DNA from: Macrolepiota albuminosa
Taxonomy: Eukaryota > Basidiomycota > Agaricomycetes > Agaricales > Agaricaceae
Direction of reading: 5' to 3'
Assembly (NCBI GenBank): GCA_027475525.1
Contig: JAMWFC010000029.1
Location: 1,178,001-1,242,000 of the forward strand
Length of the DNA stretch: 64,000 nucleotides
Part shown: positions 21,840 through 32,579 of the stretch, one piece after another
Position numbering within the stretch: position 1 is the stretch's first letter
Layout: each line of letters begins with the position of its first letter
The notes under the pieces: model-generated
Seen by the model: only the letters and a program-made list of their open reading frames with translations
Database searches by the model: none
What the model was told of the DNA's origin: nothing
Made by a program: the position numbers and the translations under genes

Positions 21840-22956
21840 GTTTACGTGCTACGAGACGGATCCGATGACCAAACAACGCACGACAAGAAAGACGATACAA
21901 TAGCACACAAATATCGTGGACCGATCAGTGTGGCGAGGGACACGAGGAACGGAGAAACTTACGATACAAGCCCTGGTCTGCGTGTGATATATGTAAGGCC
22001 TTAACTGTGATCTGCAAAGCAGCACGTTGAAGACTGTATAACGAAATATATTGTTGTAGTTTTAGAACAACGTTGAGTTGTGTTACATACCTGTATAACG
22101 AAATGAATAGAACTAAGGAAAACTGTCCACTGATTGTGCGTTATGGTATGTAGAGATCACGTGATAGGCTCGTATTGTGGAGGTATCATTACAATATACG
22201 CTACGGCAAGATAACATGCGAGAAGGATGATGGATACGGGAACGGAGAGCCATGATGCGGGAGGGATGTTCGTAAGTAGTACTTCTGCCATGGCAAACAC
22301 CAAATTGAGGATATGCACGGAGACGTTGCTTCAAGCTACGAAAGAAGAGTCAGGGATAGATCTGATTCCGACAGCGAAAGGTGGCGTACATGTTTCGACG
22401 TCTTTAAATGTGGCTGGAGACGCGAGAAGGGCCCAGAACACGATCGTCACTACGACGGCTGAGCAGGAGCTAAGAACGCAATGCACAGTACCAACACAAA
22501 CGTGCTTACGGTATGTCATGATCGTCACTTGCAGCAGGACGGGCATGGTTTAAAGAACACGCGGCCATTTCTGGAGGGGGTATAATGCCGTATCGGATGA
22601 TCGACTCAGTGAGCGCCAGAACGCCAGTGTTTGGATGCCCGCAGCGAAAAAGTACGCGTAGAGCCCGATGTACGATAAATGCGTAAAGTACGAAAAAAAG
22701 CTTGGGCCACAATATCAGAAAGAAAAACAAAAAAACAAAAAGAGGGACTCTACTCGTTTGCGTAGTGATCTCTCACAGCAGACCAGATCAGCGTGAAGAC
22801 AAGGGTAAAGAGCGTGTACAGGGCGAGCAGCAGGCGGGCTAGAGCTAGCACGATTGGCGATACGCAAGGCGACGTGACGTGCGCGCCGATGGAGTCGAAC
22901 GGGCTGCTAGCGCCCAGGTAAGCATACAAGTTCATCGTGCTTGAACCGATCAGCAA
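21840..22956 (-). pseudogene. Multi-pass membrane protein (possibly FAR-17a/AIG1-like), copy 2, broken
   Basis: The first exon from 22935 (MNLYAYLGASSPFDS, then LARLLLALYTLFTLVFTLIW) and the second (THLSYIGLYAYFFAAGIQTLAFW) supply the N-terminal membrane spans missing from copy 1. Lesions differ from copy 1: CAA has become TAA after WPRVL, about 60 bp including the YSFLNPEKPKG exon start is deleted near 21912, and a 202-bp LTR sits in the LAIAYI codons. The donor GTAAG that is lost in copy 1 is intact here. Neither copy can encode a full protein. Confidence 0.65.
21992..22193. mobile_element. 202-bp solo LTR-like insertion with 5-bp target duplication
   Basis: The insert begins TGTAAGGCC and ends TATCATTACA (TG...CA) and is flanked by ATATA at 21987-21991 and 22194-22198. 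The paralogous site in copy 1 (near 10520) is empty and has a single ATATA. The size and ends fit a short LTR of a family not otherwise present in the window. Orientation is not determinable. Confidence 0.8.
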
Positions 22957-23167
22957 AAAAATAACCTAGAAACTGATAATACCTACCCGACACGGGAGAA
23001 GATATGTTGTGGCAATTCGACTATCTTGCGAGGACAATGTCTACATGTTCGAATATGGAGTAAGTAAATTAACAATAGTACGCCTAGTTACAGAAATTAG
23101 ACGCTTGATTAATCAATTGAGCCGCTCTGCAGAAAAAGGACCTCAGAAACACATCATCCTCCACACA

Positions 23168-24463
23168 TCATCTTCCGCTTCCGAAGAAAAAAGAAAGTAG
23201 CCCATTAGGATGCTCGTTCCTACTCTGCACATCCTCAACAGACATGTCTACCCGTAACTTCAAGAACTCGTCCCAAAGGTGATACTGCTTACCATTCCAG
23301 CTTTTTAAAAAGGCCTGAATATGGTCCAGCCACTTCTTCATATGCCTGAATCTCTCCTCCACGTTTTCGTCCAACGATTAGCCTCCTAAAGAAATGAAGC
23401 CGTCTTGGACCATGAGTAATGATACCTGAGCAAGCCAGTAAAAGGGCAGCGTGTTTGTAATGAAAGGAGGTACCTCAGATTGTTTGACGGAGATTGACTC
23501 GGGGCTCCCTAACCACGTTTGGAGCCAGTTGTGCAACGCTCTTTCAACGGTGAAGGAGTTGATGTAGATATCGCAAGTTGCTGCTCCTGAGGGATCAGTC
23601 ACCGGTGTTGGAATGAGGGACGGGATGGAGGCATCGTTAGAGGATGCCCCATTGTGCGAGGCGTAAATGTTCCGTAGAATGGTGTGTATTAGAATGAAAT
23701 GTGCAAAGGGGTTGAACGGCACTGTAACGGTGGAAAGACGAGTATCGCTTAGGATTGCGAGGGTCTGCATAGGGAACCCCATGGCTCTCGGAGTGGCTAC
23801 TCCATAGGAAGATGTTTGAGAACCGCTCAACCAGCCAGTAGCATCAGGAGTGCTCCATAGATCGTCATCGCAGGGTAGACATATATCTAGCTCCGACGGC
23901 TGAAACGACGGGAGTATTGTAAAGTACATTCAATGGCAGCAGTTATGAAGATACGATAAGAATAATACCCTAAGGAAGGTCAGTAAATATATTGCATAGA
24001 GGATGTGTTACCCGGTCTTTGGTGAACGTAGAGTCACCGATGTCGGGGACTAAATCGCTGCCTTCAAACCAGAAGCCTTTCATGGTGGTATCTAACGAAC
24101 AAACCGCCGCAGGATCGATATACGGCTCGGTGGAGAAATCGCTCGGCGGGTACGAGTTGAGAGACATTTGACTTTAGACTCGGCGCACACCTCACCGTGA
24201 GTATGAGCTTAGAAAGATGTTCCGCGATAGAAATCAAAAACGTACCTGGCATGACTTACGTCTGGATTTGTTCGCGTTTGTACTGTGAAGTAAATGAGAT
24301 TTTGGTCACGCATTGCAAGAAAAGACCTACATGTCGCCACATGTCCGTTTATGTCTCGTGAGCAGATCACTCCTCGTAAACTCTGCCTGACAGATCTAGA
24401 CACAATATCATACCATTGATGTCAGAATTATTGAGACACTACTCACGTTACAACGATGTTGTC
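23168..24463 (-). pseudogene. C2H2 zinc-finger fungal transcription factor, 3' part
   Basis: From the right end the minus strand gives the end of one exon RQHRCN, an intron, then ICQAEFTRSDLLTRHKRTC, together a C2H2-type finger (C-x2-C-x12-H-x4-C). Farther on come KGFWFEGSDLVPDIGD, AHFILIHTILRNIYA and NTLPFYWLAQVSLLM, typical of the regulatory domain of agaricomycete zinc-finger factors. In-frame TAG (at about 23966) and TAA (23378-23380) codons interrupt the regulatory domain. The 5' part continues at 29266 beyond the inserted copia-2. Confidence 0.75.
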
Positions 24464-24468
24464 TCTCG

Positions 24469-24770
24469 TGATGAAAGTACACTTTTGCACTCACGCGATT
24501 AATTCCTCGATCCTCATCTTATCGTTGGACCCACTGGCGCCAACAGTAGCAAAGGACTACAGTTTTTAAATTCATGTTAGCCCACATGGAGTTCAACTTC
24601 TTCCGTTGAACTCCAGGTGAGCACAATAGTGACATTCTGTTCGTACGATACTCAGTTAAACTTCTTCCGTTGAACTCCAGTTCCCCGCGTGAACTAAGTC
24701 GAGATTTCATCGTCGCTTGCCCGCGCTGACCGCGACCTTCCTCGCGCACATCCGAGATGTCCCTTCGTCA
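24469..24770 (+). repeat. copia-2 5' LTR
   Basis: TGATGAAAG...CTTCGTCA. It contains a perfect inverted pair GGAGTTCAAC / GTTGAACTCC around 24589-24616 with a 7-nt loop, and a second related arm about 45 bp downstream. It carries the gag ATG at 24757-24759. Confidence 0.95.
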
Positions 24771-27700
24771 GGTTATGGGCCCCACAAGCGGTCTACTCAA
24801 CGCTGCATCCTCCAGCTCCGGAGATGCATTCAAATTCCCGAAACTTAACGGCGAAAACTACGCACTGTGGGCCGAGCACATGAAGGCCACACTGCAGTCT
24901 CGCTATCTCTGGCTCATCGTCACTGGTGACGAAGAGCAACCCTCCAAACCATCGAGCACTAAACCTGAGGGCTCAGATGAAGCAATATGGAAAGTTGAGA
25001 AAAAGGAATACCTTGAGTGGACGTTGCGGGATCAGGCAGCACAAGGATTGATGAAGTCTGCGGCTGAGAGTTCTCAGTGGCCCCATGTGGCAGACAAGAA
25101 AACTGCTAAAGCTATGTGGGATGGCTGGAAGGCACTACACGTCACAAATCAGCAGAAAATCAATGTGCATTATTACTTTGAGGAACTTTACACTCGGAAG
25201 TATGCTGATGGCACCAGTATGGCCGACCACATCGCTGCAATGCTCGACATCAAAAATAAAATCACAGCGGCTGGCGAGGAACTCCCCGACATTCATGTTG
25301 CCCGCGCGCTCGTGCTCTCATTGCCACGTACATCGTCATGGGATCTCATCAAGATCCAACTCTTTGGAATGGAGAAGCTCACATTCGAGGACGTATCAAC
25401 TCGACTCCAGGCCGAATATAACCGCCGATTCCGTGAGAAAGAGAGCGAAACTGCTCTGCTTGCCTCAAAGAAGTCCGATGGTAAGAAAAAGGGCCGAAAG
25501 CCAACAGCCGATGACAAATGCCGCTATTGCCAGGGACTCAGCCATTGGATCAACAAATGTCCAAAGCGGATTGAGGACGAGAAAAAGAAAAAAGCTGGCG
25601 AGGGTTCGGGAGCCGCCAACCTCGCTGTCACTGATCTCCGAGAGCTTCGTCGTGAACCTGGGCAGATATACATGGCTGGAAAATTCGATCACACTTGTGA
25701 CGTGCTCCTTGACTCTGGCGCGACGTCGCATATGTTTTTTGATCCGTCGTTCTTTGTAACCTATACGCCAGTCACTGCCAATTCAGATGACAACTGGATT
25801 TCAGTGGGAGACGCCCGCAACATACCTGTAGCGGGGCGTGGGACCGTGAAATTCCAAACACGGTCATCAAATGGTCCCACGACAGTCACTTTAGCCGATG
25901 TCCTCCATGTTCCTAAAATTGCCGCCAACCTTGTTAGTTTTGGAACTTTACAACGTCAGGGTGCGACTTACAGGAGCTACACAGAGGGATCCAAAATTGG
26001 ACTGGTCGTGTTGAAGAATGGGGCAGAGTTATTCCGTGCATCGCTATTGGGTAGCACCGGTACCCTGTATCATATCCCCTGTGTTTCAATCAAAGTTGAG
26101 TCTGCTTATGTCGTGAGTGGGAGCCTTCGACTATGGCATCGCCGCCTTGCCCACTTAAATCATGATGCGATCAGGGATATGCGACGGAAGAACATGGTAA
26201 CGGGCCTTACCATTACATCTCCCACAATCTATGACCACGTTTGCGAGGGCTGTGCCCTCGGCAAGTCACATTGTACACCCCTTCCCCATGTGAGCACCAC
26301 CATCTATGAAAAAATGGGCCTCGTCGTAGTCGATCTCACGGGTCCGATGTCTGTTGAGACATGGACAGGGATGCGTTACGCTCTGGTCGTTGTCGAAGTG
26401 AGCTCACGGTTCAAGATTGGTCAACCCTTGAGACTAAAGAGCGAAGCTGGTGCTGCGCTATGGGAGATCATTGCGATGTTGGAGAGACAATCAGGCTTAA
26501 AACTGAAACGGATGCATTCAGACATAGGGACTGAGTTCCTGAAAGAGCTACTCACCGATTTTTGCCGTCGTAATGGAGTTATTCACGAGACAACAGTCCC
26601 TTACACACCAGAGCAAAACGGAATAGCTGAAAGAGCTATTGCCGTGCTCTTCGAGATGGTGCGTTGCATGCTGCATTCAGCTGGAATGGACCTGCGCTAC
26701 TGGGGCGAGGCATTCATGTATGCAATCCACATTCGAAATTGCTCACCGACGTCTGCCCTGAACGGCATTGTACCACAAGAAGCCTGGACAGGCCAAAAGC
26801 CTGATATCTCGCACCTGCGGATTTTTGGATCCGTTGCGTACGTTAATATCCCTAAGAAACTCCGAGGAGGAAAGCTGGAAGTTACGTCAGTTAAGTGCCG
26901 CATGATTGGTTGGTGGACAGACGAAACGAAGGGTTACAGGCTCGAAGATGTCGAGACTGGTAAGCTCATCACAGCAAGGGATGTACGCTTCGTGGAAGAT
27001 GATAGCCCTGGAGACCTGGCCAAATTTGAGACACGAGGCAACCCACCATCTGCAGAGGACCTAGTGGCATTGGTCCCAGAGGACATTGTCAACACTACTC
27101 CTGCTGCAGCACCTCCACCCGTGGTCTCAACGCCAGCATCTGCCAAGGTCACACCCCCAGAAGCACCCTCCACCACCTCCGAGCCTGCACCAACCGTTGC
27201 TGCATCCAGAACTTCCAGATGGAGCAACTTGCCTCCAAGAGATCACCCCACATGCACCCGTCACCAAGTCGAACGCTACGGCGTTGTGGCTACGAATGAC
27301 GAAACCTCCGAGGAAGAAAACGAGGACCTGCACAGAGCCTACATCGCATTCGAGGAGACTGAGCCCAAGACATACCGTGAAGCAGCATCCTCCACTTGCT
27401 CGAAGCAGTGGGAGGAGGCAATCGCAACCGAATACAAGACGTTGCAGCAAACTGGCACTTTCGAGTGGGTTTCGACGCTTTCTGAAGGTCAAAAAGCTGT
27501 CGGAAGTCGCATTGTATTCCGTGTAAAGCGTGATGGCAATGGAAAGGTTGCAAAATACAAAGCTCGGATCGTTGCGAAAGGCTTCTCGCAAGTTTATGGT
27601 CAAGACTTCACCGAAACATTCTCATCGGTCGCTAAATTCACTACCCTGCGAACACTTCTATCCGTCGTGGCACATAAAGATTGGGAGCTACATCAAGTCG

Positions 27701-28944
27701 ATGTCGTAGCTGCCTATTTACATGGAAACCTCGAGGAGGAATTATATATGACGATACCCGAAGGAGTGATCATCGAAGGCAAGGAAGGAGGCTACTGGAG
27801 GTTACGAAAACCCCTCTATGGGCTAAAGCAAGCAGGGCGGCAATGGAAGACTAAACTCGATGAAGTTATGTCAAAAGCTGGTTTTGAAAAAAGCCAGGCA
27901 GACGACTGTCTTTATATCCTGAGAAAAAACAACGAAATCGTGATGTTAGTGCTGGTATACGTTGATGACATGGCACTCACCGCAAAGAGTCTCGCAACAC
28001 TGCAGAAGTTCAAAGACGAACTATCTGCCGAGTTCGAAATTTCTGATTTAGGCGAGTTAAAATACATTCTGGGCATCCAAGTGAAGCGAAACAGGCGATC
28101 ACGTACCATTTCCCTGAACCAGTCCGCTTACATTCACCAGATACTGTCACGATTTGGTATGTCCGAGTGCACACCAGTATCCACACCCTCCACCATCAAG
28201 CAAGTCTTATCCACCTCGCAATCACCTACCAGTGAAAGTGAACGTTCGGAATATCTCAAATTCGCGAACGGATTAAAATACCTCGAAATCGTCGGTGCAC
28301 TTTTGTACGCCACTCAGACGCAGCCCGACATTCAGTATTCTGTTGGAATTGTCGCTCAGTACGGTGGCAATCCCAGAAAAACTCACCTAGAAGCCGCAAA
28401 ACGTATCCTGCGCTACCTGAAGGGCACTGCCGACATGGCATTAGTTTTCGGAAGAAACGGGAATAACGAAGTTGACCTTGTAGGCTGGACCGACTCCAAC
28501 TGGGCGCAAGATGTCGATTCACGCCGCTCCATCAGTGGTTTTGTGTTTGACGTGGCAGGGGGGTCTATATCGTGGTCAGCAAAGAAGCAGCCCACCGTTG
28601 CGCTGTCAACAGTCGAAGCCGAATATATGGCTGCATCAAATGCAACCAAAGAGGCAATCTGGCTCCGAGTTCTTCTCGAAGACCTCGGATACCCTCAGTC
28701 ACACGCAACGGTAATCCACGCGGATAACCAAGGATGCATTGCGTTAGCCCGCAATCCGGTCGCACATTCACGGGCAAAACACATTGACATACGGCATCAT
28801 TTCTTACGCGAACGCATTGAGACGAAGGAAATAAATCTCCATTATTGCTCTACCAAAGACATGATCGCAGATATTTTCACGAAAGCTCTACCGCGTGAGG
28901 CATTCGAAAGATTCCGCGGCGCACTGGGAATCAACAGAGAATGA
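24757..28944 (+). CDS. copia-2 Gag-Pol polyprotein (1395 aa)
   Basis: Domains in order: UBN2-type Gag (about 20-240), CCHC knuckle CRYCQGLSHWINKC (about 254), protease LLDSGATSH (about 318), integrase with HH...CEGC zinc site and acidic triad D526, D589, E625 (D-x35-E), Pro/Ser linker (about 770-830), reverse transcriptase with YVDD at about 1068-1071, RNase H with WTDSNWAQD, AEYMAASNA and HADNQGC. It is uninterrupted and of normal length. Gag and Pol are in one frame, so there is no frameshift signal. The start ATG lies within the 5' LTR, 14 nt upstream of the primer site; the next Met (24775) lies inside that site. It probably encodes an active element. Confidence 0.95.
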   Translation: MSLRQVMGPTSGLLNAASSSSGDAFKFPKLNGENYALWAEHMKATLQSRYLWLIVTGDEEQPSKPSSTKPEGSDEAIWKVEKKEYLEWTLRDQAAQGLMKSAAESSQWPHVADKKTAKAMWDGWKALHVTNQQKINVHYYFEELYTRKYADGTSMADHIAAMLDIKNKITAAGEELPDIHVARALVLSLPRTSSWDLIKIQLFGMEKLTFEDVSTRLQAEYNRRFREKESETALLASKKSDGKKKGRKPTADDKCRYCQGLSHWINKCPKRIEDEKKKKAGEGSGAANLAVTDLRELRREPGQIYMAGKFDHTCDVLLDSGATSHMFFDPSFFVTYTPVTANSDDNWISVGDARNIPVAGRGTVKFQTRSSNGPTTVTLADVLHVPKIAANLVSFGTLQRQGATYRSYTEGSKIGLVVLKNGAELFRASLLGSTGTLYHIPCVSIKVESAYVVSGSLRLWHRRLAHLNHDAIRDMRRKNMVTGLTITSPTIYDHVCEGCALGKSHCTPLPHVSTTIYEKMGLVVVDLTGPMSVETWTGMRYALVVVEVSSRFKIGQPLRLKSEAGAALWEIIAMLERQSGLKLKRMHSDIGTEFLKELLTDFCRRNGVIHETTVPYTPEQNGIAERAIAVLFEMVRCMLHSAGMDLRYWGEAFMYAIHIRNCSPTSALNGIVPQEAWTGQKPDISHLRIFGSVAYVNIPKKLRGGKLEVTSVKCRMIGWWTDETKGYRLEDVETGKLITARDVRFVEDDSPGDLAKFETRGNPPSAEDLVALVPEDIVNTTPAAAPPPVVSTPASAKVTPPEAPSTTSEPAPTVAASRTSRWSNLPPRDHPTCTRHQVERYGVVATNDETSEEENEDLHRAYIAFEETEPKTYREAASSTCSKQWEEAIATEYKTLQQTGTFEWVSTLSEGQKAVGSRIVFRVKRDGNGKVAKYKARIVAKGFSQVYGQDFTETFSSVAKFTTLRTLLSVVAHKDWELHQVDVVAAYLHGNLEEELYMTIPEGVIIEGKEGGYWRLRKPLYGLKQAGRQWKTKLDEVMSKAGFEKSQADDCLYILRKNNEIVMLVLVYVDDMALTAKSLATLQKFKDELSAEFEISDLGELKYILGIQVKRNRRSRTISLNQSAYIHQILSRFGMSECTPVSTPSTIKQVLSTSQSPTSESERSEYLKFANGLKYLEIVGALLYATQTQPDIQYSVGIVAQYGGNPRKTHLEAAKRILRYLKGTADMALVFGRNGNNEVDLVGWTDSNWAQDVDSRRSISGFVFDVAGGSISWSAKKQPTVALSTVEAEYMAASNATKEAIWLRVLLEDLGYPQSHATVIHADNQGCIALARNPVAHSRAKHIDIRHHFLRERIETKEINLHYCSTKDMIADIFTKALPREAFERFRGALGINRE
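24771..24783 (+). other. copia-2 primer-binding site
   Basis: GGTTATGGGCCCC follows the LTR directly and matches the anticodon arm of initiator tRNA-Met, the half-tRNA priming class of copia. It lies inside the gag coding sequence. Confidence 0.7.
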
Positions 28945-28954
28945 CGATCTCGTC

Positions 28955-28963
28955 AAGTGGGAG
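28955..28963 (+). other. copia-2 polypurine tract
   Basis: AAGTGGGAG directly before the 3' LTR, the expected plus-strand primer. Confidence 0.8.
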
Positions 28964-29265
28964 TGATGAAAGTACACTTTTGCACTCACGCGATTAATTC
29001 CTCGATCCTCATCTTATCGTTGGACCCACTGGCGCCAACAGTAGCAAAGGACTACAGTTTTTAAATTCATGTTAGCCCACATGGAGTTCAACTTCTTCCG
29101 TTGAACTCCAGGTGAGCACAATAGTGACATTCTGTTCGTACGATACTCAGTTAAACTTCTTCCGTTGAACTCCAGTTCCCCGCGTGAACTAAGTCGAGAT
29201 TTCATCGTCGCTTGCCCGCGCTGACCGCGACCTTCCTCGCGCACATCCGAGACGTCCCTTCGTCA
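28964..29265 (+). repeat. copia-2 3' LTR
   Basis: Identical to the 5' LTR except that the position of the gag ATG reads ACG here (near 29252). Confidence 0.95.
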
Positions 29266-29390
29266 TCTCGTTTGTGTCTAAACTCCAATTTCAGCAATAA
29301 AAATGAGAAGGAAAGGGCATACGAGAGCGAATATGTCGGTTTAAATGCGTCGTCCTGGTAAATTTCGTGCGGCACAATGACAACACTTCG
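29266..29390 (-). pseudogene. C2H2 transcription factor, 5' part (first finger), cut off by copia-2
   Basis: On the minus strand an exon reads CRTKFTRTTHLNRHIRSR, the second half of a C2H2 finger, then an intron GTATGCC...TTTAG. The next exon begins ACACAAACGAGA and continues across the insertion point into CAACATCGTTGTAAC at 24450-24463. Removing copia-2 and one TCTCG rejoins the exon. Exons farther upstream were not found with confidence. Confidence 0.65.
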
Positions 29391-31285
29391 TCTGTGGTAT
29401 ATTCCCTATTGTCATTAAGGTTAAACCAAAGCCAGATTCCCTCTGCGAACATAAGCTTTACCTCTGTGGCTTCTCATCCTACTCATCTCACCGTTAGCTT
29501 TCAGATCGACCGGAGACACTAAACTAGTGCATGCATGGGAGGTGACAGCGACAGAAAAACAAAAAGCTGGTGGAAGAGAAAATGTTGGTTCGCGGAAATT
29601 GTCCCAATCATGTAAAGGAACAATGACGTACTGAGGATATTTTAGTAAGGGCGGATAGAAATAGGATCGAAGATATGTACGAAGGACAGCGCGCTGGCAC
29701 ACTTTATTAGGATAGGCTTGAAGACACCTGCGTCAGCTGGCCAAACAAGACAATGACAAAACGCCCTACCTTATGCGTCTTCGCACATTGCGAACGGTGA
29801 TTTGACAAACGCTGTGATGAAGTGGTCAGAGAAGTAATGTGCGACGCCTGTTGTATCATGTGTCAATGAGGAAGGTAACTCCATTAAGCGAAGCATTGCG
29901 TAGTATCGATCCATTTACTGCTGACTGGTTCGAACGTAGTTGTTGAGGACTATTTGTTTGATTTCAGTATAAAGACTCCACAACCCTTCTCCGCACAAGT
30001 AGCCATCAGCTGCTGCGTTAAACGATTTACATTGCCTTGGGGGTTTCCAGAAGTTTTCTCAGCCTGAACGCCGCAACACAAAGCCAAAGCCACTGTCAGT
30101 CAAAACATGATGCAACACCCTCGTACGTCTTACCTCCTCCCTCTTCGTTCCAAAATAAACGCTTTTAATCCCATATTGGCTTTCACCATAGCTACATCTC
30201 AATTTTTCTAAGTCTGTTCTGACAACCAAACCCGGCCGGAGCTCTTCTCGCCGCAATCATCTTGTTACTTTTCCGCCCAGCCCAATCCGCGCGTGATGAA
30301 TCTAGGAACATTGGTGTAGAGTTGTCGGTGCTGCAGCACGTATTGCATCTGCTCCCTTCTTCTTTGCTCGCAGAGTCACTTGATATCCTAGAGGCCAAGT
30401 AGTGAGGATCTTGCACCGGACGTAACTTCTTCACAACCGACGCTCTCCTCCGACACCGAGTCTTCCGAAGGTCACCGATGTTTGGACTGGTGAGAGGATG
30501 AGAAACATTGCTGGTCTTCTGTGTCAAGCAATGATGTCGGCGATGAGTGGTGTCGTGACAAGTAAGTGCTCTTCTTTTTTACATCTTCAAACCTCAAGAG
30601 GCAAAGCTGACTTCGTCATATAGGGCAATAATTACAAATACAAATGTGTATCGAAACGAGAAATAAAGCTTTTTCACGCGTATTGGCTTGATGGTTGCAC
30701 CTGAGAAATACGGTCAGAAGATTTCACCAGGTTTTCTTTCGTGCCCACAACCTCTTGAAATGGCGCAGTCTTTTCCGACAAGAAAGTCTATCTAAACTAT
30801 GGCGTTGAGGCTACTCGTTCTGTTTTGGAACATCATTGGATGGACATTCACTAGTGCTCGGAACCTTTCTTTGGCGCTCTCTGATTCTTGATGTCGTACC
30901 TCTTTCGTCTTAGAAGACAGAACAAGATTTAGGATGGCTGGATTAAGTTACGGAATTTCACATTGTGACACATGACAGTACTTCAACGCTATTGACCGTA
31001 TGTCAACCCCAAACTATCTACACGCTCGCACGTTTCGCCGGCAGTCCAGACGCCTGATGCGCAGCGAGAACACCGAGTCGAGTCTCAAGGTCACAGTTTA
31101 GGTTACAACAAAGTCAAATACGCACATGACCGTATCAGGGTGATCACCATGGGAATGGAAAGAATAATTACGGGCATGTACAGCTGTATTTCACAGCATC
31201 TTAACTCCACCTCGGAAACTTCCGCTTGGTCCCAAGACTTTGAGATCTGCATGGAGTGATAACCAGCGCACTTAGGTTACTTAGG
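29391..31285. other. Interval without a recognised gene
   Basis: N-terminal exons of the disrupted zinc-finger gene may lie here. An open minus-strand frame at 30192-30527 (111 codons, Arg/Ser-rich) has no recognisable domain. The right end is upstream sequence for the gene starting at 31286. Confidence 0.35.
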
Positions 31286-32579
31286 ATGGTCGTTGTCAAA
31301 AACCCATTACCTGACGACCCCGCGCCGCTTGACTGTCCCCCATCCTACGGGACACCCAACACAAATCTGACTCACGCGCACTCTCACGACGAGAGGGATC
31401 TAGAGCCTATGAACTCTTCCTCTCCAGTATCACATGCTCGTTCCCCTGCTTCCTTATCTCCTCCGAGTCCCACTTCAAGTGGGAAAGATCCCTCTTCATC
31501 GAATGCCAAAGGGAAAGGGAAAGCAAAAGCATCTAGCTCGTGGTTTGGCTCTAGGACGTCTAAAACTAAACGCGAAGTACAAGCGAGGGTTCTTGGAGCA
31601 ATCCGTGACTTGGTCAAGGACCAGAACCAGAACAAGGCGGCATGTTTGGCGATACTCGAAAGTTGTGCAGAGGCCTGCTCAAGGTGTGATTTGACGTTGT
31701 CAGACATTCTACAGGAGAAGTCCATAGAAGGACATACACCTATGCATTGGGCTATCATGAAACGCGCCCCGGATGACCAAGAGCATGGGAAAACGGTCCC
31801 ATACCTTCTGAAGGCTCTCATGTCATATGCAAAACCGCTGAATCCTCATACAATAGCGGATATGCGTCACGCGTGTTTTTTATCGTCGGATCAGCCGCTT
31901 TTTCAGCGGTTGAGGGCGTCTCCAGAGTTTTCACAGCTTTCGGCGAAGGATGAGATGTTGCTGGGCACGACTATTCCGCCTGATGCTATTGAAGTTGAGA
32001 ATGACGCTGACAATGAAGATGCGTTTAATGTCAACTTTGAGATTGCACGTTTCCAGAAGCGCATGTCCACCTCGAAACGTGTGCAGCTTGATTTTATCGC
32101 AAAAGGTATTTTACCCAATCTACAGGGTGTTTTGTTTTAATTTTCAATATTCTCACTCAGCTCGGATGTGGAGATTGGAATTCTTGATCGCTGGATCGTC
32201 ATGGCGCCGAGACGGACTTCGACAGGGATCATGGTATATCTCTCTTTCACTCCTTGAAAATAGTCCTCCAACATGGATCTCTTCGTATTTCTTCGTACTC
32301 AATCCTACTTCAACTTCACACGACACCATCTCAATAGCCCTACAATCATCCCAGCAATTGGCCGTGTCCCCTCGAACTAGATTGCGTTGCGCTAAAGGAT
32401 TTTGCTACGCAATCATAAAGCCGCTCGATGACTACGAGATGAACTGCATCCAATTTTCGTAAGTCGAAAAAAGTCCATAGGTTGAGGCAAACTTCTGATG
32501 CTTTGCGAAAAGAGGCACTTCTTACATCGCGGCTGATGAGACGCTCAGAGCGCGTCTGCAAGCGCGTCTTCCAAACTAA
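31286..32579 (+). CDS. Conserved fungal protein with ankyrin-type motif
   Basis: Exons 31286-32105, 32161-32458 and 32513-32579, with GT...AG introns of 55 and 54 nt, give about 394 aa. The start MVVVKNPLPDDPAPLD was preferred over an upstream ATG at 31256 because it matches how related agaricomycete proteins begin. A Ser/Pro-rich N-terminus is followed by SSSWFGSRTSKTKREVQ, a helical part, and EGHTPMHWAIMKR, a single ankyrin-like repeat. The C-terminal half continues with KRMSTSK, SWYISLSLLENSPPTWI and YIAADETLRARLQARL. Biochemical role unknown. The gene looks intact. Confidence 0.75.

Larger units (their letters stand above)
24469..29265 (+). mobile_element. Intact Ty1/copia retrotransposon (copia-2)
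   Basis: LTRs 24469-24770 and 28964-29265 (302 bp each) differ at one base. The target duplication TCTCG is perfect (24464-24468, 29266-29270). A primer-binding site, a single 1395-codon gag-pol frame and a polypurine tract are all in place. It is the youngest and only structurally complete element here, inserted in the minus-strand transcription factor gene. Confidence 0.97.

Noticed and set aside
30192..30527. Arg/Ser-rich minus-strand frame as a gene
   Set aside because: No domain, signal, paralogue or splice support; kept only as a note in the interval entry.
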